The notes: generated from the sequence alone by a model not told the origin. A DNA stretch of 64,000 bases from an uncultured Arenicella sp. (GCA_937974565.1 CALJWL010000035.1:57333-121332); one strand, 5' to 3'. Shown: positions 1 through 9,930, counted from the stretch's first letter. Numbers and translations: made by a program.

Positions 1-710
1 TGCTCCTCAGTCAACGTGCCCTTGAGTGTGTTGCGCAACGTTTTTCTGCGTTGCGAAAACGCTTGCTTAACCAACTGCCCAAACAGTTCAGCATTCTTAA
101 CTGGGTGCGGAATCTCGGCAAAGGGCGTAAGCCTGGCAATGGCGGATTCAACCTTGGGCGGAGGGAAAAAAGCACCCGGTGGCACAGTAAACAAATACTC
201 TATATGGTAACGCTGCTGCAACATGACCGATAAGCGCCCATAATCTCTGCCTCCGGGGCTGGCGGACATACGCTGCACCACTTCTTTTTGCAACATCACC
301 ACCTGTGAGTGTATTTGGTCGGCGTAACCCATCAAATGAAACAATACTGGACTTGAGATATTGTAAGGTAAATTACCAATCACCTTGACAGGGTTCTGTT
401 CACTGGCCGTGATAACACTTAGGTCGAATTTCAAAATATCCGCGCTGTGAACCCTTAAATTTTCAAGGCTTGATGTTCGAGACTGCCAATATTCAGCCAA
501 GTCACGATCAAACTCCACTAAGTGCAGTTTGTTAGCCAACGGCAACATCAAATCCGTTAACGCACCACGACCAGGGCCTATCTCTAACACTACTTCGTCA
601 GCCTGAACATTCAGTGCCGCGACTATTTTATTGATAATATTAGGGTCTTGTAGAAAATTCTGCCCTAGAGACTTTCTGGGCGCGGCAAAAGGCTTGGCAA
701 ACTGATTCAT
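1..710 (-). CDS. rsmA: 16S rRNA (adenine1518-N6/adenine1519-N6)-dimethyltransferase RsmA (KsgA), C-terminus cut by window edge
   Basis: Dimethylates two adjacent adenines in the 3' hairpin of 16S rRNA during small-subunit maturation. About 236 residues are readable from an ATG at 710. The N-terminus carries the KSLGQNFL signature (residues 13-20). The SAM-binding motif EIGPGRG sits near 43-49 and the catalytic NLPY motif near 113-116. The PPPKV segment typical of the family is also present. It starts 7 bases after the pdxA stop, so the two are probably one transcript, as in many gammaproteobacteria. Only the last part of the protein is missing, off the left edge. Confidence 0.95.
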   Translation of the reverse strand, partial: MNQFAKPFAAPRKSLGQNFLQDPNIINKIVAALNVQADEVVLEIGPGRGALTDLMLPLANKLHLVEFDRDLAEYWQSRTSSLENLRVHSADILKFDLSVITASEQNPVKVIGNLPYNISSPVLFHLMGYADQIHSQVVMLQKEVVQRMSASPGGRDYGRLSVMLQQRYHIEYLFTVPPGAFFPPPKVESAIARLTPFAEIPHPVKNAELFGQLVKQAFSQRRKTLRNTLKGTLTEE

Positions 711-717
711 CGTGGTC

Positions 718-1701
718 TCATGGTTGTGACTGCGCTGTAACCATATCACGGGCCACATTAATGGCCGTTTTCAAACTGCCGGTGTCGGCTTTGCCCGTGC
801 CCGCTAAATCAAATGCCGTGCCATGATCAACCGACGTTCTAATGATCGGCAAACCTAAGGTGACATTCGCGGCCTCACCAAAGCCTTGTGATTTAAGCAC
901 TGGCAAACCCTGATCGTGATACATGGCAATGGCCACGTCGGCACTCTCAAGGTATTTGGGGGTAAATAACGTATCGGCTGGCAACGGCCCGATCACGTTC
1001 AAACCGTCATTTTTTAGCTTCCGAAGAGCTGGCTCAATAACGTCGATCTCTTCACGCCCCAGGTGCCCGCCTTCACCCGCGTGTGGGTTCAAACCACACA
1101 CCAACATTTTTGGCGACTCAATGCCGTACTTAGCCTTCAAATCTTTATGCACAATCGAACAAATATCCAGGATTAACGACTCGGTTATTGCCTCTGGCAC
1201 TGAACGCAAGGGTAAATGCGTTGTAATTAAAGCCACTTTCAGATTTGATGTGGCCAACAACATCACGGGCAGTGGTGTTCTCGTTCGCTCAGCCAAGTAT
1301 TCGGTGTGCCCAGAAAACGCCACGCCGGCCTCGTTGATAATGCCCTTATGCAATGGGCCGGTCACCATGGCTGAAAAACGCCCTTCCAAGCAGCCATCAA
1401 TGGCAACATCAAGCATGGTAAGCACGCCTTGCACATTATTCTTATTGGCTTTTCCGACCCACGATGGACCACTAAACTCCACGTGTTCAATATTCAGAGA
1501 ATTAGGCACACTCATACCCAAGGCTTCGGCACGCTCGGCCAACACGTGTTTATCGCCAATCACAACAATATCATGCAGCTCGCAACATTGGCTTAATTGC
1601 AAAATAATATCGGGGCCGATGCCAGCTGGCTCGCCCAATGTGTAAGCTATAGGGTTCAAGGATAATGTACGCGGCGATTCATGAATTAGTGATGGCGTCA
1701 A
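718..1701 (-). CDS. pdxA: 4-hydroxythreonine-4-phosphate dehydrogenase PdxA
   Basis: Oxidises 4-phospho-hydroxy-L-threonine in the DXP-dependent pathway to pyridoxal phosphate. The 327 residues match the normal family length. Family signatures are visible: TLGEPAGIGPD near the N-terminus, TGPLHKG, NPHAGEGG, the metal-ligand segment MYHDQGLPVLK, and SVDHGTAFD near the C-terminus. The histidines in these segments are the usual divalent metal ligands. It is the first gene of a minus-strand pair with rsmA and is divergent from glmU. surA, the common upstream partner, is not here. Confidence 0.96.
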   Translation of the reverse strand: MTPSLIHESPRTLSLNPIAYTLGEPAGIGPDIILQLSQCCELHDIVVIGDKHVLAERAEALGMSVPNSLNIEHVEFSGPSWVGKANKNNVQGVLTMLDVAIDGCLEGRFSAMVTGPLHKGIINEAGVAFSGHTEYLAERTRTPLPVMLLATSNLKVALITTHLPLRSVPEAITESLILDICSIVHKDLKAKYGIESPKMLVCGLNPHAGEGGHLGREEIDVIEPALRKLKNDGLNVIGPLPADTLFTPKYLESADVAIAMYHDQGLPVLKSQGFGEAANVTLGLPIIRTSVDHGTAFDLAGTGKADTGSLKTAINVARDMVTAQSQP

Positions 1702-1780
1702 TTATAACTCGATAGATCAGCATTATCAGAAACTAATCTTAGAACAGCTCGCTTTTTCGCTATTTCCTATTGATGGGGTT

Positions 1781-1794
1781 TGATAGAATCAAAC
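1781..1794 (+). promoter_or_regulatory. candidate extended -10 promoter with dyad ahead of glmU
   Basis: TGATAGAAT at 1781-1789 fits an extended -10 (TGn plus TAGAAT, one mismatch to TATAAT). It lies about 30 bases upstream of the glmU ATG. It is embedded in an inverted repeat GTTTGA-TAGAA-TCAAAC (1778-1794). I see no convincing -35 hexamer, which an extended -10 can do without. Assigned by inspection only. Confidence 0.4.
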
Positions 1795-1819
1795 TTTCAT
1801 TAACGCCACCCCAGCTATC

Positions 1820-3208
1820 ATGAGTCAACCTCCATTGCATATTGTCATTTTGGCCGCCGGAAAAGGCAGCCGAATGCGTTCATCTCTGCCAAAAGTGTTG
1901 CACTGCGTTGCGGGAAAAACACTGCTGGGTCATGTCATTGATGCTTCTCTACCGCTAGCGCCAAGCAAAATTCATGTTGTGGTGGGGCATGGTAAAGAGC
2001 GAGTCATGGAAACATTTTCAGACCACCCAAATGCAAGTATGTTAAATTTTGTTGTTCAACAACAACAACGAGGCACGGGACACGCCGTGTCACAAGCACT
2101 GCCGGGCATTCCAAACGATGCAACGGTGTTGATGCTAACGGCAGATGTGCCACTCATCAAAGCAAGCACGTTAAAGCAATTGGTCGATTCAATGCGCTCG
2201 CACACCTTGACTGTATTAACGGCCATTGTGGATAACCCTTTTGGGCTTGGGCGCATCACTCGTGATGACACCCATTCGGTTTCTGGAATCGTAGAAGAGA
2301 AGGATGCGACCCCTGAACAACGCAAAATCAAAGAAATAAACTCAGGTATTATTTGTGCAAGGAAAAATCAGCTTACACATTGGCTAAAACAGATCAACGA
2401 CAACAACAATCAGCAAGAGTATTACCTGACCGACGTGGTTGGTATTGCTTATAATCACGGCAGCCCAATCACCACACTGCAACCCAACCATAATCATGAA
2501 ATCAGTGGCATTAATGATCGTGTGCAATTGGCGCAAGCCGAATGCGCCTATCAGCATGCACAAACTCAAGAGTTGATGCGCTCTGGGGTCACCGTATTAG
2601 ACCCAGCGCGATTAGATATTCGCGGGGATGTCTCAGTAGGCGAAGATTCAATCATTGATATTAATGTGGTTATCGAAGGCCCAACCCAGATTGGTCGCAA
2701 CGTCACCGTCGGGCCTAACTGTGTGATCAGTCAATGCATTATAGCCGATGATGCCGTGATCCACGCCAACAGTGTATTGGAGAACGCCGAAATAGACTGT
2801 GGCGCAAGCGTTGGCCCGTTTGCCAGATTAAGGCCCGGCACAAAATTAGGCAAAGACGTGAAAATTGGCAACTTCGTTGAAATTAAAAATGCTCTGTTAG
2901 ACAACGGAGCTAAAGTCAACCACTTAAGCTATGTGGGTGATGCGAATGTAGGGTCCAACAGCAACATTGGCGCCGGTGTCATCACCTGTAATTACGACGG
3001 CGCCAACAAGCATAAAACAATCATTGGAGCCGACGTGTTCGTCGGCTCTGACACTCAATTAGTGGCTCCCGTCACTGTCAGTGATGGGGCCACCATCGGT
3101 GCTGGTTCTACTATTACTAGCGACGTCAATGAACGGGTTTTGGCAATCAGCCGTGGACGGCAACGAGAAATCAAGAACTGGCAACGTCCAGTCAAGAAAA
3201 AAAGGTAA
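1820..3208 (+). CDS. glmU: bifunctional UDP-N-acetylglucosamine pyrophosphorylase / glucosamine-1-phosphate N-acetyltransferase GlmU
   Basis: Acetylates glucosamine-1-phosphate and then uridylylates it to UDP-GlcNAc, precursor of peptidoglycan and LPS. The 462 residues compare with about 456 in E. coli. The N-terminal nucleotidyltransferase domain begins LAAGKGSRM followed by LPKVLH (the usual G-x-G-T-R-M site has Ser for Thr). From about residue 250 the chain becomes a left-handed beta-helix of hexapeptide repeats. The acetyltransferase signatures RLRPGTKLG and NYDGANKHKT are present. glmS starts 6 bases after its stop, so the two consecutive pathway steps are co-transcribed. Confidence 0.97.
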   Translation: MSQPPLHIVILAAGKGSRMRSSLPKVLHCVAGKTLLGHVIDASLPLAPSKIHVVVGHGKERVMETFSDHPNASMLNFVVQQQQRGTGHAVSQALPGIPNDATVLMLTADVPLIKASTLKQLVDSMRSHTLTVLTAIVDNPFGLGRITRDDTHSVSGIVEEKDATPEQRKIKEINSGIICARKNQLTHWLKQINDNNNQQEYYLTDVVGIAYNHGSPITTLQPNHNHEISGINDRVQLAQAECAYQHAQTQELMRSGVTVLDPARLDIRGDVSVGEDSIIDINVVIEGPTQIGRNVTVGPNCVISQCIIADDAVIHANSVLENAEIDCGASVGPFARLRPGTKLGKDVKIGNFVEIKNALLDNGAKVNHLSYVGDANVGSNSNIGAGVITCNYDGANKHKTIIGADVFVGSDTQLVAPVTVSDGATIGAGSTITSDVNERVLAISRGRQREIKNWQRPVKKKR

Positions 3209-3214
3209 ACACTC

Positions 3215-5050
3215 ATGTGTGGAATTGTTGGCGCGGTAGCAAATCGCGATATAACTCCGGTTTTAATCGATGGCTTAAAACGCTTAGAATATCGCGGCTA
3301 TGACTCGGCAGGGTTGGCGGTGATCGGCAGCGCGCATGAGCTTGACCTTAGGCGCAGCGTGGGCCGAGTAGCCAATCTTGAAAAAATATCCAACAACGTA
3401 AATGGCCACCTTGGCGTGGCTCATACGCGCTGGGCCACTCACGGAAAGCCGGCGGAAAATAACGCCCACCCGCACACGTCGTCACACCAAGTCGCGGTGG
3501 TGCATAATGGGATTATTGAAAATCACCACGAATTACGAACACAACAAAAAGCGCTGGGCTTCCCATTCAGATCAGAGACCGACACCGAAGTCATTGTGCA
3601 TCAAATTGATTGGCATATGCAGCAAGGCCATGACCTGCTAAACGCGGTAAAAGCAACGGTCTGTGAACTGCATGGCGCCTATGGCTTAGGCGTGGTCTCT
3701 AAGCACGAACCCGGTGTTTTAATCGCCGCCAGAAGCGGGTCGCCTTTGCTAATCGGTTTTGGCGACAATGAAAATTTTATTGCCTCTGATATGTCTGCCT
3801 TGATTCCAGTGTCACAAAAATACACGGTCTTAGAGGATGGCGACATTGCGAAAATCACAGTCAACTCAGTGAACATTTTCGACGCTCAAGGCAAAGAGGT
3901 CGAGCGCAAGGTCAACATCAGCACCTTAAGTGACGATGAAACTGAACTCGAAGGCTACGCGCACTTTATGAAAAAGGAAATTCATGAGCAAACGCGGGCC
4001 ATTACCGAAACACTTGAAGGCCGACTGGGATCGGACAGCGTGCTTGAACTGCCGTTTGGTGACAGCGCCAGAGAAATATTTGACCGAACTAAAGAGCTAA
4101 AGATCATCGCGTGTGGAACTTCTTACTACTCGGCATCAGTCGCACGCTATTGGTTTGAAGAGTTTGGCATCAAGTGCGATGTGGAAATTGCCAGTGAATA
4201 TCGCTACCGCAAACACGTGGTCAATGACGGCACCCTGTTTATGACTATTTCACAGTCTGGTGAAACCTTAGACACCATGGCGGCACTTGAAATGGCTAAG
4301 ACGCTGGGCTACTCAAACACCTTATGCGTGTGTAACGTGCCTGAAAGCTCTTTGGTTCGCGCCAGCGATCTGACCATTTTTACTCACGCCGGGCGTGAAA
4401 TAGGCGTGGCCTCAACCAAAGCCTTTACCACCCAATTAGTGACCCTACTAATGATCGCCATCTGCTTACGCCGCCGCATGTTAGGCGACGGCCGTGAAGT
4501 CGATACATTGGAAAAAGACGTTGTCAAAGAACTGCGCTCACTGCCACAGCAAATAGAGAATGTGTTGGATCTGGAAGAAGACATCATTAGCATGTCCAAA
4601 CATTTTGGCAATAAAGAGAACGCGCTATTTTTAGGCCGTGGCGCGCACTTTCCTATTGCGATGGAAGGCGCACTGAAGCTAAAAGAAATTTCGTATATTC
4701 ACGCCGAAGCCTATGCCGCTGGCGAGCTAAAGCACGGGCCACTGGCACTGATTGATGAAGACATGCCGGTGGTCGCCGTTGCGCCTAATGACGAACTGCT
4801 GGAAAAACTGAAATCAAATTTAGAGGAAGTGCGCGCACGCGGTGGCAAACTGTTTGTCTTTGCCGACGTTGAATCAGGTTTGGAATCCGATGCAGAAACC
4901 ATGGTACTCAACGTGGCACCGGTTAATAATTATATAGCGCCGATACTGTACGTTGTTCCCCTGCAACTCCTTGCCTATCACGTGGCGTTAATCAAGGGCA
5001 CGGATATTGATAAACCACGCAATCTCGCAAAATCAGTTACCGTTGAGTAA
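3215..5050 (+). CDS. glmS: glutamine--fructose-6-phosphate aminotransferase (isomerizing) GlmS
   Basis: Makes glucosamine-6-phosphate from fructose-6-phosphate and glutamine, the first committed step to UDP-GlcNAc. The 611 residues match E. coli (609). The protein begins MCGIVGAVA, so Cys2 becomes the N-terminal nucleophile of the class II glutaminase domain. Two SIS sugar-isomerase domains follow (about 285-425 and 460-600), with the phosphosugar-loop segment SQSGETLDT. It ends NLAKSVTVE, the standard family terminus. I see no riboswitch or ribozyme upstream; the gap to glmU is too short for one. Confidence 0.97.
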   Translation: MCGIVGAVANRDITPVLIDGLKRLEYRGYDSAGLAVIGSAHELDLRRSVGRVANLEKISNNVNGHLGVAHTRWATHGKPAENNAHPHTSSHQVAVVHNGIIENHHELRTQQKALGFPFRSETDTEVIVHQIDWHMQQGHDLLNAVKATVCELHGAYGLGVVSKHEPGVLIAARSGSPLLIGFGDNENFIASDMSALIPVSQKYTVLEDGDIAKITVNSVNIFDAQGKEVERKVNISTLSDDETELEGYAHFMKKEIHEQTRAITETLEGRLGSDSVLELPFGDSAREIFDRTKELKIIACGTSYYSASVARYWFEEFGIKCDVEIASEYRYRKHVVNDGTLFMTISQSGETLDTMAALEMAKTLGYSNTLCVCNVPESSLVRASDLTIFTHAGREIGVASTKAFTTQLVTLLMIAICLRRRMLGDGREVDTLEKDVVKELRSLPQQIENVLDLEEDIISMSKHFGNKENALFLGRGAHFPIAMEGALKLKEISYIHAEAYAAGELKHGPLALIDEDMPVVAVAPNDELLEKLKSNLEEVRARGGKLFVFADVESGLESDAETMVLNVAPVNNYIAPILYVVPLQLLAYHVALIKGTDIDKPRNLAKSVTVE

Positions 5051-5067
5051 ACACGCGTTAAACCGTT

Positions 5068-7239
5068 ATGGACATCTCACACATTTTTAACGACTTAAAC
5101 GACGCTCAACGCGAAGCCGTTGCCGCCACACCTGGGCCACTGCTGATTCTGGCGGGCGCAGGCAGTGGGAAAACGCGGGTTCTTACCTCACGAATCGCTT
5201 ACCTAGTAGAGGGTCACAATGTGTCTCCGCTCTCGATTTTAGCGGTGACATTTACCAATAAAGCCAGTCGCGAGATGCGTGGGCGTATCGAAGATATGTT
5301 AGGACTGCCGATGGGAGGAATGTGGATAGGCACCTTCCATAGTTTGGCGCACAGATTACTCAGACAACATTACAAAGAGGCCAATTTACCGCAAGCGTTT
5401 CAAATTTTAGACAGCGATGATCAACTCAGAATGATCAAACGTTGCCTTAAAGAAATGGCCTTAGACGAAGCCTATTGGCCTCCCAAGCAGATTCAATGGT
5501 ATATCAGTGGACACAAAGAGGAAGGCCGCAGGCCTGCCAACATTCCTCAGAGCAACGACCCACAACAACAAACGTTACTGGCCGTTTACAGCCATTACGA
5601 AACTCTTTGTCAGCGCTTTGGTTTAATCGACTTCTCAGAGCTGCTATTACGTGCGTTTGAGTTATTGAAGAACAACGATGTGTTACGCAGCCGCTATCAA
5701 GAACGGTTCCAACACGTACTCGTTGATGAATTCCAAGACACCAACAGCATTCAATACGCGTGGTTGCGTTTGTTAGTCGCCGAATCTCACAACCTGTTCG
5801 CCGTAGGCGATGATGACCAAAGCATTTATGGTTGGCGCGGTGCAAAAGTTGAGAACATTTTGCAATTCGAACAAGATTTTCCAGAAACCAAGACCGTGCG
5901 TTTAGAGCAAAATTACCGCTCGACCACTCGCATTCTGGATGCCGCCAACGCCGTAATACAACACAATGATACGCGGCTCGGAAAAAACCTCTGGACGGCG
6001 GGTGACGAAGGCGAACCAGTCAAACTTTACACCGCCTATGACGAGCGCGACGAAGCTCGCTTTGTTATCGACCAAATTCAGGCTTGGGTTAACGACGGCG
6101 GCTCTCGCAGCGAAGTAGCCATTCTGTATCGCTCTAATGCGCAATCGCGCACCTTTGAAGAGCAGCTAATGCAAGCAGGCATGCCTTATCGAGTCTACGG
6201 TGGTCTGCGCTTTTTTGAACGTGCAGAAATCAAAGACGCACTCGCTTATCTGCGCCTATGTACACGCACCGATGATGACCCGTCGTTCGAGCGTATCGTT
6301 AACACCCCCACTCGTGGCATCGGCAACAAAACCATCGACTTGGTGCGTGAATACGCACGCGCCAATCAACTTTCATTATGGGAGGCGACCAACCAACTGG
6401 TTGCCAGTTCTCAACTAAGTAGCCGAGCGGCCAGTGCATTAGCCACATTCACCCAACTGATTCAAGACATTCGTTCGCAAATAGAAGAGCAAGACTTATT
6501 CCAACAAATCGAAATCATGTTGGACTTAAGCAGGTTAATTGAACACTTTAAAAAAGAGAAAGGGGAGAAAGGCCAAGCGCGGGTTGAGAACCTACAAGAA
6601 TTGGTCACCGCCGCTCGTGGCTATGAAATCGAGGAAACCGAGGATAACTTGCCTGCGATGGCCTCATTTCTAGCTCACGCCGCGCTCGAAGCCGGTGACG
6701 GCCAAGCCGAAGAATGGGAAGATTGCGTGCAACTAATGAGCTTGCACACCGCCAAAGGTTTGGAATTTCCCTTAGTGTTCCTCACAGGCTTAGAAGAAGG
6801 TTTGTTTCCGCATCAACGCTCACTCGAAGAAGGCTCTGGGCGCTTGGAAGAAGAACGCCGACTTTGTTATGTGGGCATGACCCGTGCCATGCAACAACTC
6901 TGGCTAAGCCACGCTGAAATACGCCGGCTCTATGGCTCAGAAAAATACACCAGCCCATCACGCTTTCTCGGGGAAATACCGGATGAACTGTTGGTTTCCA
7001 TCAGAGCAAAACCAACAAGCCGTTATGCCGCACCAGTACGACACTCAGATTGGGTGGACGATCAAAATGCGCACGAAAGTGGCATCAGCGTTGGTATGCA
7101 AGTCAGTCACCCTAAATTCGGTGACGGCATGGTCATCAACTTAGAAGGCCATGGTGAATACGCTCGCATTCAAATTAACTTTTCAGATGTGGGCAGCAAG
7201 TGGTTGGTGCTGGCTTACGCCAATTTAAGCCCAGCGTAA
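5068..7239 (+). CDS. uvrD: DNA helicase II UvrD
   Basis: Superfamily 1A 3'-5' helicase used in nucleotide excision repair and mismatch repair. The 723 residues are close to E. coli UvrD (720). Walker A is AGAGSGKT (about residues 30-37), motif Ia is TFTNKASREM, motif II is VDEFQDTN, motif III is GDDDQSIYGWRGA, and motif VI is YVGMTRA. The C-terminal tail (HPKFGDGMVINLEG onwards) is the Tudor-like domain that separates UvrD from Rep. It starts 17 bases after glmS. The window also encodes Rep at 43460-45469, and the C-terminal domains tell the two apart. Confidence 0.95.
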   Translation: MDISHIFNDLNDAQREAVAATPGPLLILAGAGSGKTRVLTSRIAYLVEGHNVSPLSILAVTFTNKASREMRGRIEDMLGLPMGGMWIGTFHSLAHRLLRQHYKEANLPQAFQILDSDDQLRMIKRCLKEMALDEAYWPPKQIQWYISGHKEEGRRPANIPQSNDPQQQTLLAVYSHYETLCQRFGLIDFSELLLRAFELLKNNDVLRSRYQERFQHVLVDEFQDTNSIQYAWLRLLVAESHNLFAVGDDDQSIYGWRGAKVENILQFEQDFPETKTVRLEQNYRSTTRILDAANAVIQHNDTRLGKNLWTAGDEGEPVKLYTAYDERDEARFVIDQIQAWVNDGGSRSEVAILYRSNAQSRTFEEQLMQAGMPYRVYGGLRFFERAEIKDALAYLRLCTRTDDDPSFERIVNTPTRGIGNKTIDLVREYARANQLSLWEATNQLVASSQLSSRAASALATFTQLIQDIRSQIEEQDLFQQIEIMLDLSRLIEHFKKEKGEKGQARVENLQELVTAARGYEIEETEDNLPAMASFLAHAALEAGDGQAEEWEDCVQLMSLHTAKGLEFPLVFLTGLEEGLFPHQRSLEEGSGRLEEERRLCYVGMTRAMQQLWLSHAEIRRLYGSEKYTSPSRFLGEIPDELLVSIRAKPTSRYAAPVRHSDWVDDQNAHESGISVGMQVSHPKFGDGMVINLEGHGEYARIQINFSDVGSKWLVLAYANLSPA

Positions 7240-7264
7240 AAAAATACGCCATGAAACAACCACC

Positions 7265-7987
7265 GTGAAAAAGAGCGCCGTCATATTGTTGCACGGCCTT
7301 GGTCGCACTAAGTTTTCCTTATTTAAAATTGCCAAGGCGCTCAGAAAAGAATATCAGGTTATCAACCTAGGCTATCCTTCGCGCCGCCATTCGATTGAAA
7401 CGTTGGCGGAATTGGCAATCACACCGGCATTAGAATTAAGTAAAGACGCGCCCATCGTCCACTTTGTCACTCATTCGATGGGCGGCATTGTGCTTCGTCA
7501 ATACCTGGCTCAACGCCACATTCGCAATCTCGGCAATGTGGTTATGTTAGGGCCACCCAATCAGGGCAGTGAATTAGTGGACTTTTTTCGGCAACAACTA
7601 TTTTTAAGTCTCATTTTTAAGAGTGTGAACGGCCCAGCGGGGCAGCAGTTAGGAACAGGGCCGGCCGATAAACCCAGTGAATTAGGCCACGTTGCTTTTA
7701 ATTTAGGCATTATTGCGGGCACTGAAAATCGAAACCCTCTGCTCAACAAATTAATGAATGGGCAACACGATGGCAAAGTCAGTGTTGAACGCTCCAAAAT
7801 CACGGGCATGACAGACCATCTTGTTATGCCCGTTGACCACACCTTTATGATGCAACAGCAGGCAGTCATCCATCAAATAGAGCACTTTCTATCGCACACT
7901 CAATTTGATCGTAACACCACCTCCCCTCATGATGCATGGTCTCCACAATCTAAATATTACCACCGAACTGACGATAAGAGCCGTTAA
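7265..7987 (+). CDS. alpha/beta-hydrolase, lipase-like
   Basis: A 240-residue serine hydrolase of the alpha/beta fold. The oxyanion segment LLHGLGR is at residues 8-14 and the nucleophile elbow THSMGG puts Ser71 as the nucleophile. His in PVDHTFMM near residue 195 is the likely third triad member. No signal peptide is obvious, so it is probably cytoplasmic. The start is GTG; no in-frame ATG lies upstream. An out-of-frame ATG at 7251 opens a five-codon ORF whose TGA overlaps this GTG. The substrate is unknown; triacylglycerol lipase or esterase annotations are common for such proteins. Confidence 0.75.
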   Translation: MKKSAVILLHGLGRTKFSLFKIAKALRKEYQVINLGYPSRRHSIETLAELAITPALELSKDAPIVHFVTHSMGGIVLRQYLAQRHIRNLGNVVMLGPPNQGSELVDFFRQQLFLSLIFKSVNGPAGQQLGTGPADKPSELGHVAFNLGIIAGTENRNPLLNKLMNGQHDGKVSVERSKITGMTDHLVMPVDHTFMMQQQAVIHQIEHFLSHTQFDRNTTSPHDAWSPQSKYYHRTDDKSR

Positions 7988-8039
7988 ACGAAACAGCCTT
8001 ATTCAACTTAAAACAACACGAGTGATACATTAGCTTAGT

Positions 8040-8309
8040 GTGAGGCCACTTGTAAGCGCAGAAAAATGGCGTGCTGAAACCGATATGTATTGAGGACAAC
8101 TTTATTGGGGCAAAGGGTATGTGCAAGAAACACGGTTGGAGTTTATACCAACAACCAAACCTCAACTGGCCATCCACCAAATTCATGCCAAAGTCGATCG
8201 AAAAAACACAAAATTAGCGGCCTTACTTGCGCGCCTCAATGTCTCTTTTAAGCGGTCAACGACAAAACCCAACGGAGCAACATTGGATACGTTTATTAAA
8301 AACCTATGA
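8040..8309 (+). pseudogene. decayed GNAT-family N-acetyltransferase fragment
   Basis: One reading frame across the otherwise empty gap shows RimJ/GNAT features. YWGKGYVQE (from 8103) resembles the acetyl-CoA-binding YWGKGYATE motif. Further on, IHAKVDRKNTK followed by LARLNVSF resembles the conserved I-x-A-x-V-D-x-x-N-T...LEKLGF segment. The frame is broken by a TGA at 8091-8093 just before the motif. The spacing between the two motifs is shorter than usual, and no upstream half is readable. I take it as a remnant; the downstream 62-residue piece is unlikely to be active alone. Confidence 0.5.
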
Positions 8310-8321
8310 CTGGCGTGTGAA

Positions 8322-8966
8322 TCATTCACAAAACTCTTCAATCATTGGAAACGCGCTGGGTTGGTCACGTTCGCGCTTAGAGTCTGGGCGCGCAATGCTA
8401 TAAATATGCCCAATACCATAGTCTGCCGCTGAATTTAACACCGCCTCACTGTCATCAATAAACAACGCCCGGCTTGGGTCAAACGGAACCGTTTCTTGAA
8501 GTGCGTGCCAAAAACCTTGATCTTCTTTGGGGTGATTGAGTTCATGCGAACAGATCATCTGATCAAAATATTGATCGATTTGAGTGATCTCAATTTTCAA
8601 ATCCAATACTTTCCTATGACCGTTAGTGATCATACGCACATCGCCTGTTTCACGTTGGCAAACACGCAAAAAATCTTGTGCCTTGGGCCGATAAGCAATA
8701 CGCTCAGAGACATTGCGCTTTAAACTCATAATGTCTAAACCCAAATATTGCGACCAGTTGTCAACACAATACCATTTGAGAGTGCCAGCCCATTGAGTGA
8801 ACAGTGGCGCCAAATAAGCGTGTGATCTCTCAAGGCTCCAATCACGTTCCTCAGCAAACACTTTGGGCAAGTAATCACACCAAAAATGATGATCAAAGTG
8901 TAAATCCAACAATGTGCCGTCCATGTCCAGCAGCACCGTTTCTATTTGAGACCAGTCTATTCGCAT
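8322..8966 (-). CDS. yrfG: HAD-superfamily nucleotidase, YrfG-like (GMP/IMP 5'-nucleotidase type)
   Basis: A 214-residue HAD phosphatase. LLDMDGTLLD places the nucleophile and acid/base aspartates at residues 14 and 16. TNGH supplies motif II and FIDDSEAVL motif IV. The run LKWYCVDNWSQYLGLDI and the PKEDQGFWHAL segment closely follow E. coli YrfG, which hydrolyses purine 5'-nucleotides. The start is ATG at 8966; another ATG at 8970 is out of frame. It is divergent from dapF, with 52 bases between them. The family is clear, the exact substrate less so. Confidence 0.82.
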   Translation of the reverse strand: MRIDWSQIETVLLDMDGTLLDLHFDHHFWCDYLPKVFAEERDWSLERSHAYLAPLFTQWAGTLKWYCVDNWSQYLGLDIMSLKRNVSERIAYRPKAQDFLRVCQRETGDVRMITNGHRKVLDLKIEITQIDQYFDQMICSHELNHPKEDQGFWHALQETVPFDPSRALFIDDSEAVLNSAADYGIGHIYSIARPDSKRERDQPSAFPMIEEFCE

Positions 8967-9018
8967 CCATAGATTATAACGTCAAACAACATGACGCAAT
9001 TATGATTAAATACACCTT

Positions 9019-9882
9019 ATGAAACTTTCTTTTACCAAAATGCATGGCCTAGGCAACGACTTTGTTGTACTGGATTTTACCGCACAACGAGTCGGTCTGA
9101 CGGCTACGCAAGCAGCACACATAGCAGATCGCCACGTTGGTGTGGGTTGCGATCAAATCTTAATCGTTGAAACGTCAAACAAAGCCGGCATCGACTTTAA
9201 GTACCGAATCTTAAACGCCGACGGCAGCGAAGTCGGTCAGTGCGGCAACGGGGCAAGATGCTTTGTACGCTATGTGCATGAAAAAGGCCTAAGCGACAAA
9301 AACCCAATCACCGTCGAAACTCTGACAGGGCAAATGACCTTACAGGCTCACAAGGGTTCAGACTTAGTCACCGTGGATATGGGGGCACCTCGCTTTGAAC
9401 CTGCACAAATACCATTAGACAGCGAATCCAGGCACGCCACTTACACCCTGTCAGGTATCTCAACCAAGGTAGATGGCCTAAGTGAAACCGCGCAAAGCAT
9501 TACGTTTTCAGCCTTATCCATGGGCAATCCTCACGCAGTACTTGTTGTCGACGATGTTGAGACTGCTCCGGTGTTGAAACTCGGTGCCGAGTTAGAGTCT
9601 CACCCTGTTTTCCCAGAAAAAGCCAACATCGGCTTTATGCAAATCAATTCACGCACGGATATTAGTCTCAGAGTATTTGAGCGTGGTTCAGGGGAAACCA
9701 TTGCCTGCGGGTCAGGCACTTGCGCAGCGGTAGTGGCGGGCATTCAATTAGGGTTGTTGGACAACAAAGTAGTTGCCCACCTGCGCAGAGGTGATCTGAC
9801 AATTGAATGGGCCGGTGAAGGCCAACCTGTTATGATGACTGGCCCTGCGGAGACTTCCTTTGAAGGCGTTTTAAAATTATAA
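9019..9882 (+). CDS. dapF: diaminopimelate epimerase DapF
   Basis: Interconverts LL- and meso-diaminopimelate for lysine and peptidoglycan synthesis. It has 287 residues, slightly longer than E. coli DapF (274). The two catalytic cysteines are seen as Cys75 in QCGNGARCF and Cys230 in ACGSGTC. The N-terminal MHGLGNDF motif is intact. It heads the plus-strand series dapF, DUF484, xerC, b561/YceI, an arrangement conserved in gammaproteobacteria. Confidence 0.97.
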   Translation: MKLSFTKMHGLGNDFVVLDFTAQRVGLTATQAAHIADRHVGVGCDQILIVETSNKAGIDFKYRILNADGSEVGQCGNGARCFVRYVHEKGLSDKNPITVETLTGQMTLQAHKGSDLVTVDMGAPRFEPAQIPLDSESRHATYTLSGISTKVDGLSETAQSITFSALSMGNPHAVLVVDDVETAPVLKLGAELESHPVFPEKANIGFMQINSRTDISLRVFERGSGETIACGSGTCAAVVAGIQLGLLDNKVVAHLRRGDLTIEWAGEGQPVMMTGPAETSFEGVLKL

Positions 9883-9930
9883 CCATCGTAAAATTCACGG
9901 GCCGAGCCACACAAAAGCAACAATTATCAC

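Noticed and set aside
923..1645. A 240-codon plus-strand frame
   Set aside because: It is fully antisense to pdxA, whose protein has complete family motifs.
3206..3214. glmS ribozyme or small-RNA target region ahead of glmS
   Set aside because: Only 6 bases separate glmU and glmS; there is no room for a ribozyme and no leader structure was visible.
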